Shown: positions 39,565 through 46,945 of the stretch, piece after piece | How the letters are laid out: each line of letters starts with the position of its first letter | Position numbering within the stretch: the first letter of the stretch is position 1 | NCBI GenBank assembly: GCA_034522175.1 | Contig: JAXHLQ010000001.1 | Coordinates: forward strand, 1,364,001 to 1,428,000 | Source of the DNA: JAIPDZ01 sp034522175 | Lineage (GTDB): Bacteria; Desulfobacterota; DSM-4660; Desulfatiglandales; Desulfatiglandaceae | Direction of reading: 5' to 3' | Length of the DNA: 64,000 nt | Notes under the pieces: model-generated | What the model was told of the DNA's origin: nothing | The model's input: only the letters and a program-made list of their open reading frames with translations | The model's database searches: none | Program-made: the position numbers and the translations under genes

Positions 39565-40644
39565 TTATCCTTTATCGTCTAAATAGGGCCTGAGCGATTC
39601 GATCAGGGGGCGAGCCCCGTCCAAGAGGACATCGAAGGACGGGCGGCCGGTGCGGGCGATGACGTCCCTGCACACCGCGGGAATCCGGTCCCTTTCCAAT
39701 CCCTCGTGATTGATGGTGATGGCCCGGACCGGTTTCCCTGACAGGAGTTCAATGGACTGTATCTGAATCTCTATCGGATGGATCGGATACCCGGGAAACC
39801 CATCGTATTCCGCCCGGGCCGGCGCGTGCTGCAGGATCACCGCATCGGGCCGTGCTGCGGCCAGGATCTCGAATCCCCCCGGATAGGCCGGGTTCATCAG
39901 ACTTCCCTGTCCTTCAATGACGATCACTTGCGGGGCGCCGTCTTTGAAGGCCTCCCAGACCACGTGTTCGATCTCACCGGAGACAAAGTCGTTGATGAGT
40001 GAATCCAAAACAATGCAGTGCCGGGCCCCCTGCAGCCAGGCCGTCTGTCCCGTGCCCACAAACGCGGACCGGATGCCCATTTCCTGAAGGCCGTGGACCA
40101 GAATCCAGGCCGTGGTGCGCTTGCCGATGGCCGAATCGGTGCCGAGGACGGCCACCTTGAGCGCCTTTACGTCCTGAATTTTTCCCGTAAAAAAATGCAG
40201 CTGATCCCTGGGAGGCGGTTTGCGGATATCCCGAATACGCGCGCCTGTGCGGCGGGCCGCACTTGTCAACTGCGGGTCCTCGGACAAAAAGTCGTGGAGC
40301 CCCGCATCTACATTCAGTCCATATTCGATGGCCTCCAGGATGTGTTTCCGTGCCGTTGAGCCAAGCCTCCCGCCATCCGGGGCGATCCCGACCACGAGAT
40401 GAGATGCGGGTGTTTTAGAATGTCCGTGTGCTTCTATGGCTTCTGCCACCGACCCGTAGATAGGGACCCCTTTGGGGCGTCCATCTAAAATCTCGCCCGC
40501 ATCCTGAACCGAACAGGTGGAATCCACCACGCCCAGTACCCGGTACCGCTCCGTGAACCGAACCAGCCCGTGTGCGGTTTTCCCATTGGGGGTATTGAAG
40601 GCGCCTTCGCAGTACACAATGGCGTTTCCGTCTATATTTGACAT
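39565..40644 (-). CDS. dgcN: DUF1611 protein, DgcN-like (D-glutamate N-acetyltransferase)
   Basis: Start at 40644 fixed by GGGAGGAGG. 359 residues: an N-terminal Rossmann-like domain (AIVYCEGAFNTPNGKTAHGL, LGVVDSTCS) and a C-terminal P-loop domain (VAVLGTDSAIGKRTTAWILV, IEGQGSLMNPAYPG). This is the DUF1611 architecture, for which DgcN has been described as a D-glutamate N-acetyltransferase acting with DgcA. It starts two bases after the stop of the upstream PLP-enzyme gene, so the three are co-transcribed. Intact. The specific substrate is by analogy. Confidence 0.8.
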   Translation of the reverse strand: MSNIDGNAIVYCEGAFNTPNGKTAHGLVRFTERYRVLGVVDSTCSVQDAGEILDGRPKGVPIYGSVAEAIEAHGHSKTPASHLVVGIAPDGGRLGSTARKHILEAIEYGLNVDAGLHDFLSEDPQLTSAARRTGARIRDIRKPPPRDQLHFFTGKIQDVKALKVAVLGTDSAIGKRTTAWILVHGLQEMGIRSAFVGTGQTAWLQGARHCIVLDSLINDFVSGEIEHVVWEAFKDGAPQVIVIEGQGSLMNPAYPGGFEILAAARPDAVILQHAPARAEYDGFPGYPIHPIEIQIQSIELLSGKPVRAITINHEGLERDRIPAVCRDVIARTGRPSFDVLLDGARPLIESLRPYLDDKG

Positions 40645-40646
40645 GC

Positions 40647-41735
40647 TTACCTCCTCCCGGTCAGCACCACGACGTATCGGTCGTTGGGGAGCGGCTCTTT
40701 TCGATGCCCCTCCAACAGCGCAATTAATCCGGCGGTGGATGCCGGCAGGACCTGGAGGCCTTCCTTCTCCCGGATCAGGCGGGAAAATGTCCGCATGCTT
40801 CGGTCCGACGCATCGCCGGCCCACCCCCCCGTTGCCCGGATGGCCTCCAAAGCAAGGTTCCCGTCGATGGCATGCCAGTTGATGAGCGGCTCATTAACGG
40901 CGGTTTCCCGGATCCGGGCGGGTTCCAGGTTTGCACAATTGGGGATGCTTTTTCGAAAGGCATGCACGATGGGGTTCTTTCGAAATGAGGATCCGGCGAC
41001 AATCCTGGGCATCCGGGATGTTTTTCCCCGGCGATAGAGGCTCAGAAATCCCCGGTAGATGCCCGTTAGTGTGGTGCCGTTGGACACCGGGGCGGCCACG
41101 GCAAAAGGCGCATCTCTGAGCTCGTCATAAATTTCATAGGCGATGCCCCCATAGGCGCGGAGTTGAATCACCGTGTTGTCCCCGCCCGGATTGGCATCAT
41201 AGAGCGCTTCGGCTTCGGCACGGGCCCGCGATGTGGCCACGGCGGTCTCGTAGTCGCCCGGCGTCCGAATGATTTCGGCCCCCAGCTCTTCCATCTCCCG
41301 GATCCGCGGGCTGTGGTATTCACGGGGAATATGGATCAGACACCGCAACCCCGCCAGCGAGGCGGCCAGGGCCGTGGCCGCACCGTAATTCCCGCAGGTG
41401 GCCACCGTAAGGGTATCAAATCCACGTCTGAGGGCATCCATGGCCTGAGAAAAGGCAATGCGGTCTTTTTGGGTCCCCGTGGGGTTGCCCCCCTCAAACT
41501 TGAGATAGATCTGGCGAACCCCCATTTCCCGCTCGATATTGCGGGCCCGTACCATGGAGGTGTCTCCCACTTCGGAGTCGATGATGTCCTCGTAGGTTTC
41601 CAGCCGCTCTGCAAGGGGGGATGACCAGTCGCTGGCCCTCGGGCGCTGACCGTGGAGTTCCTCCCATACCTTGAGGCCGTCTCCTCTGGCGTCGTCCATG
41701 ATATTCAACGAGCTGTTGCGGGGCGTCTCGTTCAT
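40647..41735 (-). CDS. PLP-dependent fold-type II enzyme (threonine synthase-like)
   Basis: A 362-residue tryptophan-synthase-beta-type enzyme with the PLP Lys in GNPTGTQKDRIAFS, VATCGNYGAATALAASL and the phosphate-binding loop PVSNGTTLTGIYRG. It resembles threonine synthases and dehydratases, but the operon with dgcN and dgcA suggests an amino-acid lyase or isomerase linked to D-amino acids rather than threonine synthesis. The start at 41735 overlaps closely (TGAGATG) with the end of an upstream open frame; Met13 is an alternative. Substrate unknown. Confidence 0.75.
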   Translation of the reverse strand: MNETPRNSSLNIMDDARGDGLKVWEELHGQRPRASDWSSPLAERLETYEDIIDSEVGDTSMVRARNIEREMGVRQIYLKFEGGNPTGTQKDRIAFSQAMDALRRGFDTLTVATCGNYGAATALAASLAGLRCLIHIPREYHSPRIREMEELGAEIIRTPGDYETAVATSRARAEAEALYDANPGGDNTVIQLRAYGGIAYEIYDELRDAPFAVAAPVSNGTTLTGIYRGFLSLYRRGKTSRMPRIVAGSSFRKNPIVHAFRKSIPNCANLEPARIRETAVNEPLINWHAIDGNLALEAIRATGGWAGDASDRSMRTFSRLIREKEGLQVLPASTAGLIALLEGHRKEPLPNDRYVVVLTGRR

Positions 41736-41736
41736 C

Positions 41737-42015
41737 TCACGATTCGGGTTGTTCCCGGCCGCCCATCTTTTCCACTACGGGATAGGCACTGACCAGTATC
41801 ATCTGGTTTCCTTGCGAGCTTTTTCTGAATCGGGATTGGATCAATGCGCCGCACCAACGTTGAAACAGCAGCAGACAGGCGTGAATGGCCGCAGAGAGAA
41901 GCGGGAATGGCTCAACTGGAACCTCAGCTTCTGGACAATGGGTAAGGAAAACCGATGGACGCGGACCTGGGCAGGGGTCATTTTTCTTTCGGGCTGGCCA
42001 TTTGTCGGATTCCAT
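41737..42015 (-). CDS. Hypothetical 92-residue protein upstream of the PLP enzyme
   Basis: An open frame with a strong AAAAGGAGG site fifteen bases before the ATG. The site also serves an overlapping 17-codon frame beginning MTMHFHGIRQMASP. The product is Cys/Pro-rich (NDPCPGPRPSVFLTHCPEAE) with a hydrophobic middle (HACLLLFQRWCGALI). Its stop touches the PLP-enzyme start. No family recognised; it could instead be a leader region. Confidence 0.3.
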   Translation of the reverse strand: MESDKWPARKKNDPCPGPRPSVFLTHCPEAEVPVEPFPLLSAAIHACLLLFQRWCGALIQSRFRKSSQGNQMILVSAYPVVEKMGGREQPES

Positions 42016-42055
42016 GAAAATGCATGGTCATCTCCTCCTTTTGGGATGATCCTCA

Positions 42056-42073
42056 CCATGCCAGTGGGCATGG
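42056..42073. terminator. Possible hairpin downstream of groEL
   Basis: CCATGCC-AGTG-GGCATGG is a perfect 7-bp stem about 70 bases after the groEL stop codon. No T-run follows on the minus strand, so a Rho-independent terminator is only possible, not shown. Confidence 0.3.
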
Positions 42074-42138
42074 AGAGTCCCCTTTGGACGCCCCATGCCC
42101 CATCTGTCATCCCGTCGGATCCGAATGCATCAGCCTCA

Positions 42139-43761
42139 TCAATACATGTCCTCCGGCGGCATATCCGGTATTCCCCTTTTCTTCTTTTCAGGTTTCTCCG
42201 TGACCATGGCCTCCGTGGTCATGAGGAGTCCGGCCACGGATACCGCATTCTGAAGGGCAAAGCGGGTGACCTTGGTCGGATCCACAATGCCGGCCTTCAT
42301 GAGGTCCTCATAGGTTCCCGTTTCCGCGTTGAAGCCGACACTTCCTTTCTTATCCATCACCTTATTAACCACGATGGAGCCTTCGAATCCCGCGTTATTG
42401 GCGATCTGTCGAACCGGTTCTTCCAGAGCGCGCCGGATCAGTTTCACTCCGAGCTGCTCATCCCCTTTAAGGTCGGCCGAATCGAGGGCCTTTCGAGCCC
42501 GGAGATAGGCCACGCCGCCGCCGGGAACGATGCCTTCTTCCACTGCGGCCCGGGTCGCATTGAGCGCATCCTCCACCCGGTCCTTCTTTTCTTTCATCTC
42601 GGCCTCTGTGGCCGCCCCCACATTGATGACCGCCACGCCACCAATGAGTTTGGCCAGCCTTTCCTGAAGTTTTTCCCGATCATAGTCGCTGGTGGTCTCG
42701 TCGATCTGGGTTTGGATCTGCTTCACCCGGCCGTTGAGGTCCTCTCGGCTCCCACCCCCGTCGATGATGGTGGTGTTGTCTTTGTCTACGGTCACCCGCT
42801 TTGCGGTACCCAGATCTTGAAGGGTGACCTTCTCCAGCTTGAAGCCCAGATCTTCGCTGATCACCTGGCCGCCGGTCAGTATCGCCATATCCTGGAGCAT
42901 GGCCTTGCGCCGGTCCCCGAACCCGGGCGCCTTGACTGCCGCCACTTTGAGGGTGCCCCGCAGTTTGTTGACCACCAGGGTGGCCAGGGCCTCGCCTTCC
43001 ACGTCCTCCGCCACAATCAGCATGGGTTTCCCCATACGGGCAATCTCTTCGAGGATCGGGAGGAGATCTTTCATGTTGGAGATCTTTTTTTCGTGCAGGA
43101 GGATATAGGGCTCTTCCAGTTCCACTTCCATTTTTTCGGCATTGGTCGCAAAGTAGGGGCTCAGATACCCGCGGTCAAACTGCATCCCTTCGACAACCTC
43201 CAGGGTCGTCTCCATCCCCTTGGCCTCTTCCACCGTGATCACACCCTCTTTCCCCACCTTTTCCATGGCTTCGGCGATAATCCCGCCGATGGTGCGATCG
43301 TTGTTGGATGAGATGGTCCCCACCTGCTCGATTTCCTTTTTGTCCTTGGTGGGCTTGCTCAATTTCTTGAGTTCTTCCACCACCAAAGCCGTGGCCTTAT
43401 CCACCCCGCGCTTGAGGGCCATGGGATTCACCCCTGCGGTGACCAGCTTGGTCCCCTCCCGGTAAATGGCCTGGGCCAGCAGGGTGGCCGTGGTGGTGCC
43501 GTCGCCGGCCACATCAGAGGTCTTGGATGCCACTTCTTTCACCATCTGGGCGCCCATGTTTTCAAAGCGGTCGGCCAGCTCGATCTCTTTGGCCACGGTG
43601 ACACCGTCCTTGCTGATTTTAGGCGACCCCCAGGACTTTTCAATGAGGACGTTCCGTCCCTTGGGACCGAGGGTCACCTTTACGGCATTCGCAAGGGTGT
43701 TCACGCCTTTGAGCATCTTCTCTCTGGCTTTGGCATTGTATAAAATTTCTTTTGCAGCCAT
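42139..43761 (-). CDS. groEL: Chaperonin GroEL (Hsp60)
   Basis: A 540-residue GroEL with the ATP site VTLGPKGRNVLIEKSWG and DVAGDGTTTATLLAQA, the apical domain (ELEEPYILLHEKKISNM), and GIVPGGGVAYLRARKALDSA. The C-terminus (KKRGIPDMPPEDMY) lacks the usual GGM-repeat tail. It follows groES by about 20 bases. The two form one operon whose only visible promoter is the sigma-54 site at 44173-44189. Functions as a cytoplasmic folding chamber with GroES. Intact. Confidence 0.95.
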   Translation of the reverse strand: MAAKEILYNAKAREKMLKGVNTLANAVKVTLGPKGRNVLIEKSWGSPKISKDGVTVAKEIELADRFENMGAQMVKEVASKTSDVAGDGTTTATLLAQAIYREGTKLVTAGVNPMALKRGVDKATALVVEELKKLSKPTKDKKEIEQVGTISSNNDRTIGGIIAEAMEKVGKEGVITVEEAKGMETTLEVVEGMQFDRGYLSPYFATNAEKMEVELEEPYILLHEKKISNMKDLLPILEEIARMGKPMLIVAEDVEGEALATLVVNKLRGTLKVAAVKAPGFGDRRKAMLQDMAILTGGQVISEDLGFKLEKVTLQDLGTAKRVTVDKDNTTIIDGGGSREDLNGRVKQIQTQIDETTSDYDREKLQERLAKLIGGVAVINVGAATEAEMKEKKDRVEDALNATRAAVEEGIVPGGGVAYLRARKALDSADLKGDEQLGVKLIRRALEEPVRQIANNAGFEGSIVVNKVMDKKGSVGFNAETGTYEDLMKAGIVDPTKVTRFALQNAVSVAGLLMTTEAMVTEKPEKKKRGIPDMPPEDMY

Positions 43762-43782
43762 GTCTCAATACCTCCCGAAGTC

Positions 43783-44073
43783 TTACGCTTCTATGATACC
43801 GATGATGTCGTCTTCACGCATGATCAGATGTTCTTTTCCGTCAATCTTGATCTCCGTGCCTGCGTATTTTCCGAAAAGGACTTTCTGGCCCTTCTTGAGG
43901 TCCATGGGAATCCGTTTCCCCTTGTCATCCAGTTTTCCCGGGCCTAAGGCCACCACCTTCCCCTCCTGGGGTTTTTCCTTGGCTGTATCAGGGATGATGA
44001 TGCCCCCTGCGGTTTTCTGATCTTTCTCAATCCCGATGACAATCACCCGGTCGTTCAACGGTCGTAATTTCAT
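43783..44073 (-). CDS. groES: Co-chaperonin GroES (Hsp10)
   Basis: A 96-residue GroES: MKLRPLNDRVIVIGIEKDQK, mobile loop TAGGIIIPDTAKEKPQ, and HLIMREDDIIGIIEA. The start at 44073 has TTAGGAGGAATT upstream. The frame is open to an ATG at 44193, but that codon lies inside the sigma-54 promoter, upstream of the expected transcription start, so the longer form is unlikely. No CIRCE operator (TTAGCACTC/GAGTGCTAA) or obvious heat-shock sigma site was found. Confidence 0.95.
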   Translation of the reverse strand: MKLRPLNDRVIVIGIEKDQKTAGGIIIPDTAKEKPQEGKVVALGPGKLDDKGKRIPMDLKKGQKVLFGKYAGTEIKIDGKEHLIMREDDIIGIIEA

Positions 44074-44172
44074 TTTTCTAATTCCTCCTAACTCTTCTTG
44101 CTGGTCTTGGTTTGAAACAGCGTAATATGACGGATCGGATGGCGGATTCAGAAGCCCTTTCTTAGAATGAAT

Positions 44173-44189
44173 TAGCAAATTGCGTGCCA
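44173..44189 (-). promoter_or_regulatory. Sigma-54 promoter of groES-groEL
   Basis: On the minus strand the bases TGGCACG-CAAT-TTGCTA match the -24/-12 consensus TGGCACG-N4-TTGCW completely, with 10 bases between GG and GC. The start of transcription should fall near 44163, leaving about 90 bases of leader before groES. The divergent neighbour is a sigma-54 activator. Confidence 0.8.
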
Positions 44190-44407
44190 TCAAAATAAGC
44201 TCCTAATATCATTAAACTATTTCTTTTTTCGCTTTTGAACAAAGTTGGGGCGCCTATCTCATAAACGATGTTGATTCGGATAAGTTGTTGGAATATAGTG
44301 AAATATTGAAGCAGAGCAGAGGCCCGCCATGCCGCTTATTTCGGAACTCTTAGTTCCTGCTTTTTCGGTGGGTCATCTGACAGCCGGTAATACCGACCCA
44401 CGGTCGA

Positions 44408-45844
44408 ATGCGCATCTCGGAGGAAAATGTATGGCCACGTGTGATGGTGGGGAGCCCTCATAAGGAACCGTTGAGCACCATTGGAAAGGCCCTGGGGAGT
44501 GACTATCATGTGGAGGGCGTGCAATCGTTTCCTCAACTCTTGAACCGTGTTCGAGACGCGCCACCCGATTACCTGTTTGTGGATCTGGACATGCTTCGGG
44601 GGCCTGACCCCGGCAAGCGGCATGGAACAGGGTTGGACAAAATCAGGGGCGCCGGCCCGACCGCTGAAGTTATCGTCATGGCCCGGAATGAGAAGATCCG
44701 GGAGGCGGTCGGGTTGGTGAAGGCCGGTGCGACCGATTACGTCACCTACCCCCTGGATCCCGAAGAGATCAAGTTCGTCATGAACCATATCCGTGAGCAT
44801 ATTACCATTGAAGCGGAACTGGATTATCTGAGGGATCAGTTCTGGGAAGACCACAGCCTGGAATTCGTCCAGACCAAGTGCCCGGCGATGAAAACGGTCT
44901 ACGAGATGGTTCGGGCGGTGGCCCCGACCCGGAGCACCGTGCTGTTGATGGGGAAAACAGGGACCGGAAAGGGGCTGCTGGCCCGGGTCATCCATAGCCA
45001 CAGCAACCGGAAGAACAACCCGTTTATCAGCGTTCATTGCGGGGCCATTCCCGACACCCTGGTGGAGAGCGAACTCTTCGGCCATGAGAAGGGGGCCTTC
45101 ACCGGTGCCGTCAAGCGAAAGCTGGGCCGATTTGAGGCCGCGCACGGCGGGACCATTTTTCTGGATGAAATCAGTACCCTGACCCCAACGGCCCAGATCA
45201 AGTTGTTACAGGTTCTCCAGGACGGCACCTTCGAGCGGGTGGGCGGGGAGCAGAGCGTTCAGGTCGATGTACGCGTGGTGTCGGCGACCAATACGGACCT
45301 GGAGCAGATGGGTCGCGACGGGTTGTTCCGAAAGGACCTCTTTTATCGATTGAACGTCTTTCCCATCAACATCCCTCCCCTTAGAAATCGCATAGAGGAT
45401 ATTCCTCACCTGGCCCGTCTCTTTTTGCAGCGGCTCGAGAAACAGGGCCAGAAGGGGATTCGTTCCATTGACCCGACCGTGCTCCAGGGCTTCAGGCGCT
45501 ACTCATGGCCCGGGAATATCAGGGAGATGGAAAATGTCATCGAGCGGGCGTATATCCTGGGAAATCCGCCGATGCTGACGTCTAAGGATTTTCCAGAAGA
45601 CCTCCTGCCTTATGATGACAAGCCTCCGGAAGACACGACCGATCGCCCTCGATCCCTCGCAGAGGCCCGGCGCCGGGCAGGTGATGCGGCTGAAGAAGCC
45701 TACTTAAGGCGCGTCCTGACCCAGTGTCGTGGAAGAATTAAAGACGCCGCCCAGATGGCCGGTGTGACCCCCCGTCAGATCCACAAGCTCATGACCAAAC
45801 ACGGCCTTCGCAAAGAAGCATTCAAGAGATCCGCAGGCACCTGA
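44408..45844 (+). CDS. Sigma-54-dependent response regulator (NtrC family)
   Basis: A 478-residue protein. Residues 10-125 form a receiver domain (probable phosphoacceptor Asp in YLFVDLDML; MARNEKIREAVGLVKAGATD near the switch). Residues 160-385 form the AAA+ domain: Walker A LLMGKTGTGKGLLA, the sigma-54-contacting loop ELFGHEKGAFTGAV, Walker B GGTIFLDEIS, RKDLFYRLNVFPI. The C-terminal Fis-type HTH is RIKDAAQMAGVTPRQIHKLM. Start at 44408 or the in-frame GTG/ATG near 44441. Divergent from groES and the likely activator of its sigma-54 promoter; no sensor kinase is adjacent. Confidence 0.9.
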   Translation: MRISEENVWPRVMVGSPHKEPLSTIGKALGSDYHVEGVQSFPQLLNRVRDAPPDYLFVDLDMLRGPDPGKRHGTGLDKIRGAGPTAEVIVMARNEKIREAVGLVKAGATDYVTYPLDPEEIKFVMNHIREHITIEAELDYLRDQFWEDHSLEFVQTKCPAMKTVYEMVRAVAPTRSTVLLMGKTGTGKGLLARVIHSHSNRKNNPFISVHCGAIPDTLVESELFGHEKGAFTGAVKRKLGRFEAAHGGTIFLDEISTLTPTAQIKLLQVLQDGTFERVGGEQSVQVDVRVVSATNTDLEQMGRDGLFRKDLFYRLNVFPINIPPLRNRIEDIPHLARLFLQRLEKQGQKGIRSIDPTVLQGFRRYSWPGNIREMENVIERAYILGNPPMLTSKDFPEDLLPYDDKPPEDTTDRPRSLAEARRRAGDAAEEAYLRRVLTQCRGRIKDAAQMAGVTPRQIHKLMTKHGLRKEAFKRSAGT

Positions 45845-46287
45845 AAAATGGGAAACCATAATTCCGATTTCATATGAAACCGGATGCAATAGTTCCGATT
45901 TTTCAGATAGTTCCTTCTTGCGCCATCCGAAGGAATGCATCCCTTTAATGCCGATTGGTTGGAGAATCTTATACAAACCTACCAAAGCCCGGCAAACCCA
46001 TACCATTTCCCCCTGCTTGTTCAACCAAATTCTGTAACACCTCAATAATCAGGGGCAAACCTCCTGGATTCCGGCCTTCGCCGGGATGACGGGTGGTTGT
46101 GTTCGTCATTCCGGCGAAGGCCGGAATCCAGTACCGTGCCAGCGAAAGCGGTCACCCCGATTTATTGAGAAGATACCAAATTCTTCTATTGGCACAGTTG
46201 TGGCATAAGTGAAATTGCCCCAGAGGGTAGCCAGTCAAGATCCTCTCCCTCGTATGGTGAAAACGGAATAAAGCACGTAAAAACGCC
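45845..46287. other. Intergenic region with a palindromic repeat
   Basis: No gene. Contains CATATGAAAC-type direct/inverted pieces (CCGATTTCATATG, 45868-45882) and the 68-bp palindrome at 46064-46131. Confidence 0.5.
46064..46131. repeat. CTGGATTCCGGCCTTCGCCGG palindrome pair
   Basis: Two inverted arms, CTGGATTCCGGCCTTCG ... and CGAAGGCCGGAATCCAG, around GGTGGTTGTGTTCG. Each arm is itself a hairpin. Also at 51750-51820, with a single arm at 46826-46853. Confidence 0.75.
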
Positions 46288-46572
46288 ATGACACCCCCCC
46301 ATGTAAATCAGGAAGCCATAACCCTCAAGGGTCTCATCCTGCCCGCTCAATGGCGTGAATCTGGAGACGTGGCGGGTTTGAAGATCGCCACATTCGATGA
46401 AGGTGAATTTGCCATTTTAAATGATGAGATGGGAAAGGCCCTCACGCATCATCTGAGACAGAAAATCGTTGTCAGAGGTTATTTTGTGAGCGATGACACC
46501 GATATCGAGTATCTCAAGGTGATTGGCTTCCGTTCTTTAGCGTTAGAAGAAGAACCCCTCCCGCCACCATAA
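46288..46572 (+). CDS. Hypothetical small OB-like protein
   Basis: A 94-residue protein: VNQEAITLKGLILPAQWRES, GDVAGLKIATFDEGEFAILN, HHLRQKIVVRGYFVSDDTDI. The beta-strand pattern suggests a small OB-fold-like domain. I do not recognise a named family. It stands alone between palindromes; Met1 is poorly marked (AACGCC before the ATG). Confidence 0.5.
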   Translation: MTPPHVNQEAITLKGLILPAQWRESGDVAGLKIATFDEGEFAILNDEMGKALTHHLRQKIVVRGYFVSDDTDIEYLKVIGFRSLALEEEPLPPP

Positions 46573-46945
46573 AATCCGACACAGTTAATCCCCAGCAGAC
46601 TCAAGGGGGCAGGACCTCAATCCTATCCATTTCCGGGTCAGAAGGTGATCCTTGATGACGTAAAATATTTTTGTCGGAGGCCGGCCCCTGACCGCGCCCT
46701 GAATCCCTTGCGTATTCTCTTGAGACTGTTTAAAATCGCCTTTCATTCGAGTTTGAGAGTCCGAAGTTCTTTTGTCATGCCGGACACGATCCGGCATCCA
46801 GGAGTCGTATCATGTCAAAAGGATTCTGGATTCCGGCTTTCGCCGGAATGACGACAATAGGAGCCGGGGCCGAATCATTTCAAGTGCTTACGAGAATTTC
46901 GGACTATCCGGATTCGAGGACCGTAGCCAATAAGGAAGAACATTC
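46573..46945. repeat. Intergenic palindromes upstream of the glycogen cluster
   Basis: TGCCGGACACGATCCGGCA (46778-46796) and CTGGATTCCGGCTTTCGCC with GGAATGAC (46826-46853). No gene; the promoter of the glycogen genes may lie within the last 90 bases. Confidence 0.5.

Noticed and set aside
41671..43311. 546-codon plus-strand frame
   Set aside because: Antisense shadow of groEL with His/Gly/Leu-rich low-complexity composition; groEL is unmistakable on the minus strand.
43783..44193. GroES with a 40-residue N-terminal extension starting at 44193
   Set aside because: The upstream ATG lies inside the sigma-54 promoter, and GroES proteins start at the MKLRPL residues, which have their own ribosome-binding site.
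44080..44400. CIRCE operator for groESL
   Set aside because: No TTAGCACTC-N9-GAGTGCTAA or close variant is present on either strand; a sigma-54 site is found instead.
44336..45145. 269-codon minus-strand frame
   Set aside because: Antisense of the sigma-54 activator gene, in GC-rich third-position-biased sequence.
46064..46131. Rho-independent terminator
   Set aside because: The palindrome is long, repeated elsewhere with the same sequence and lacks a T-run; it is a dispersed repeat.
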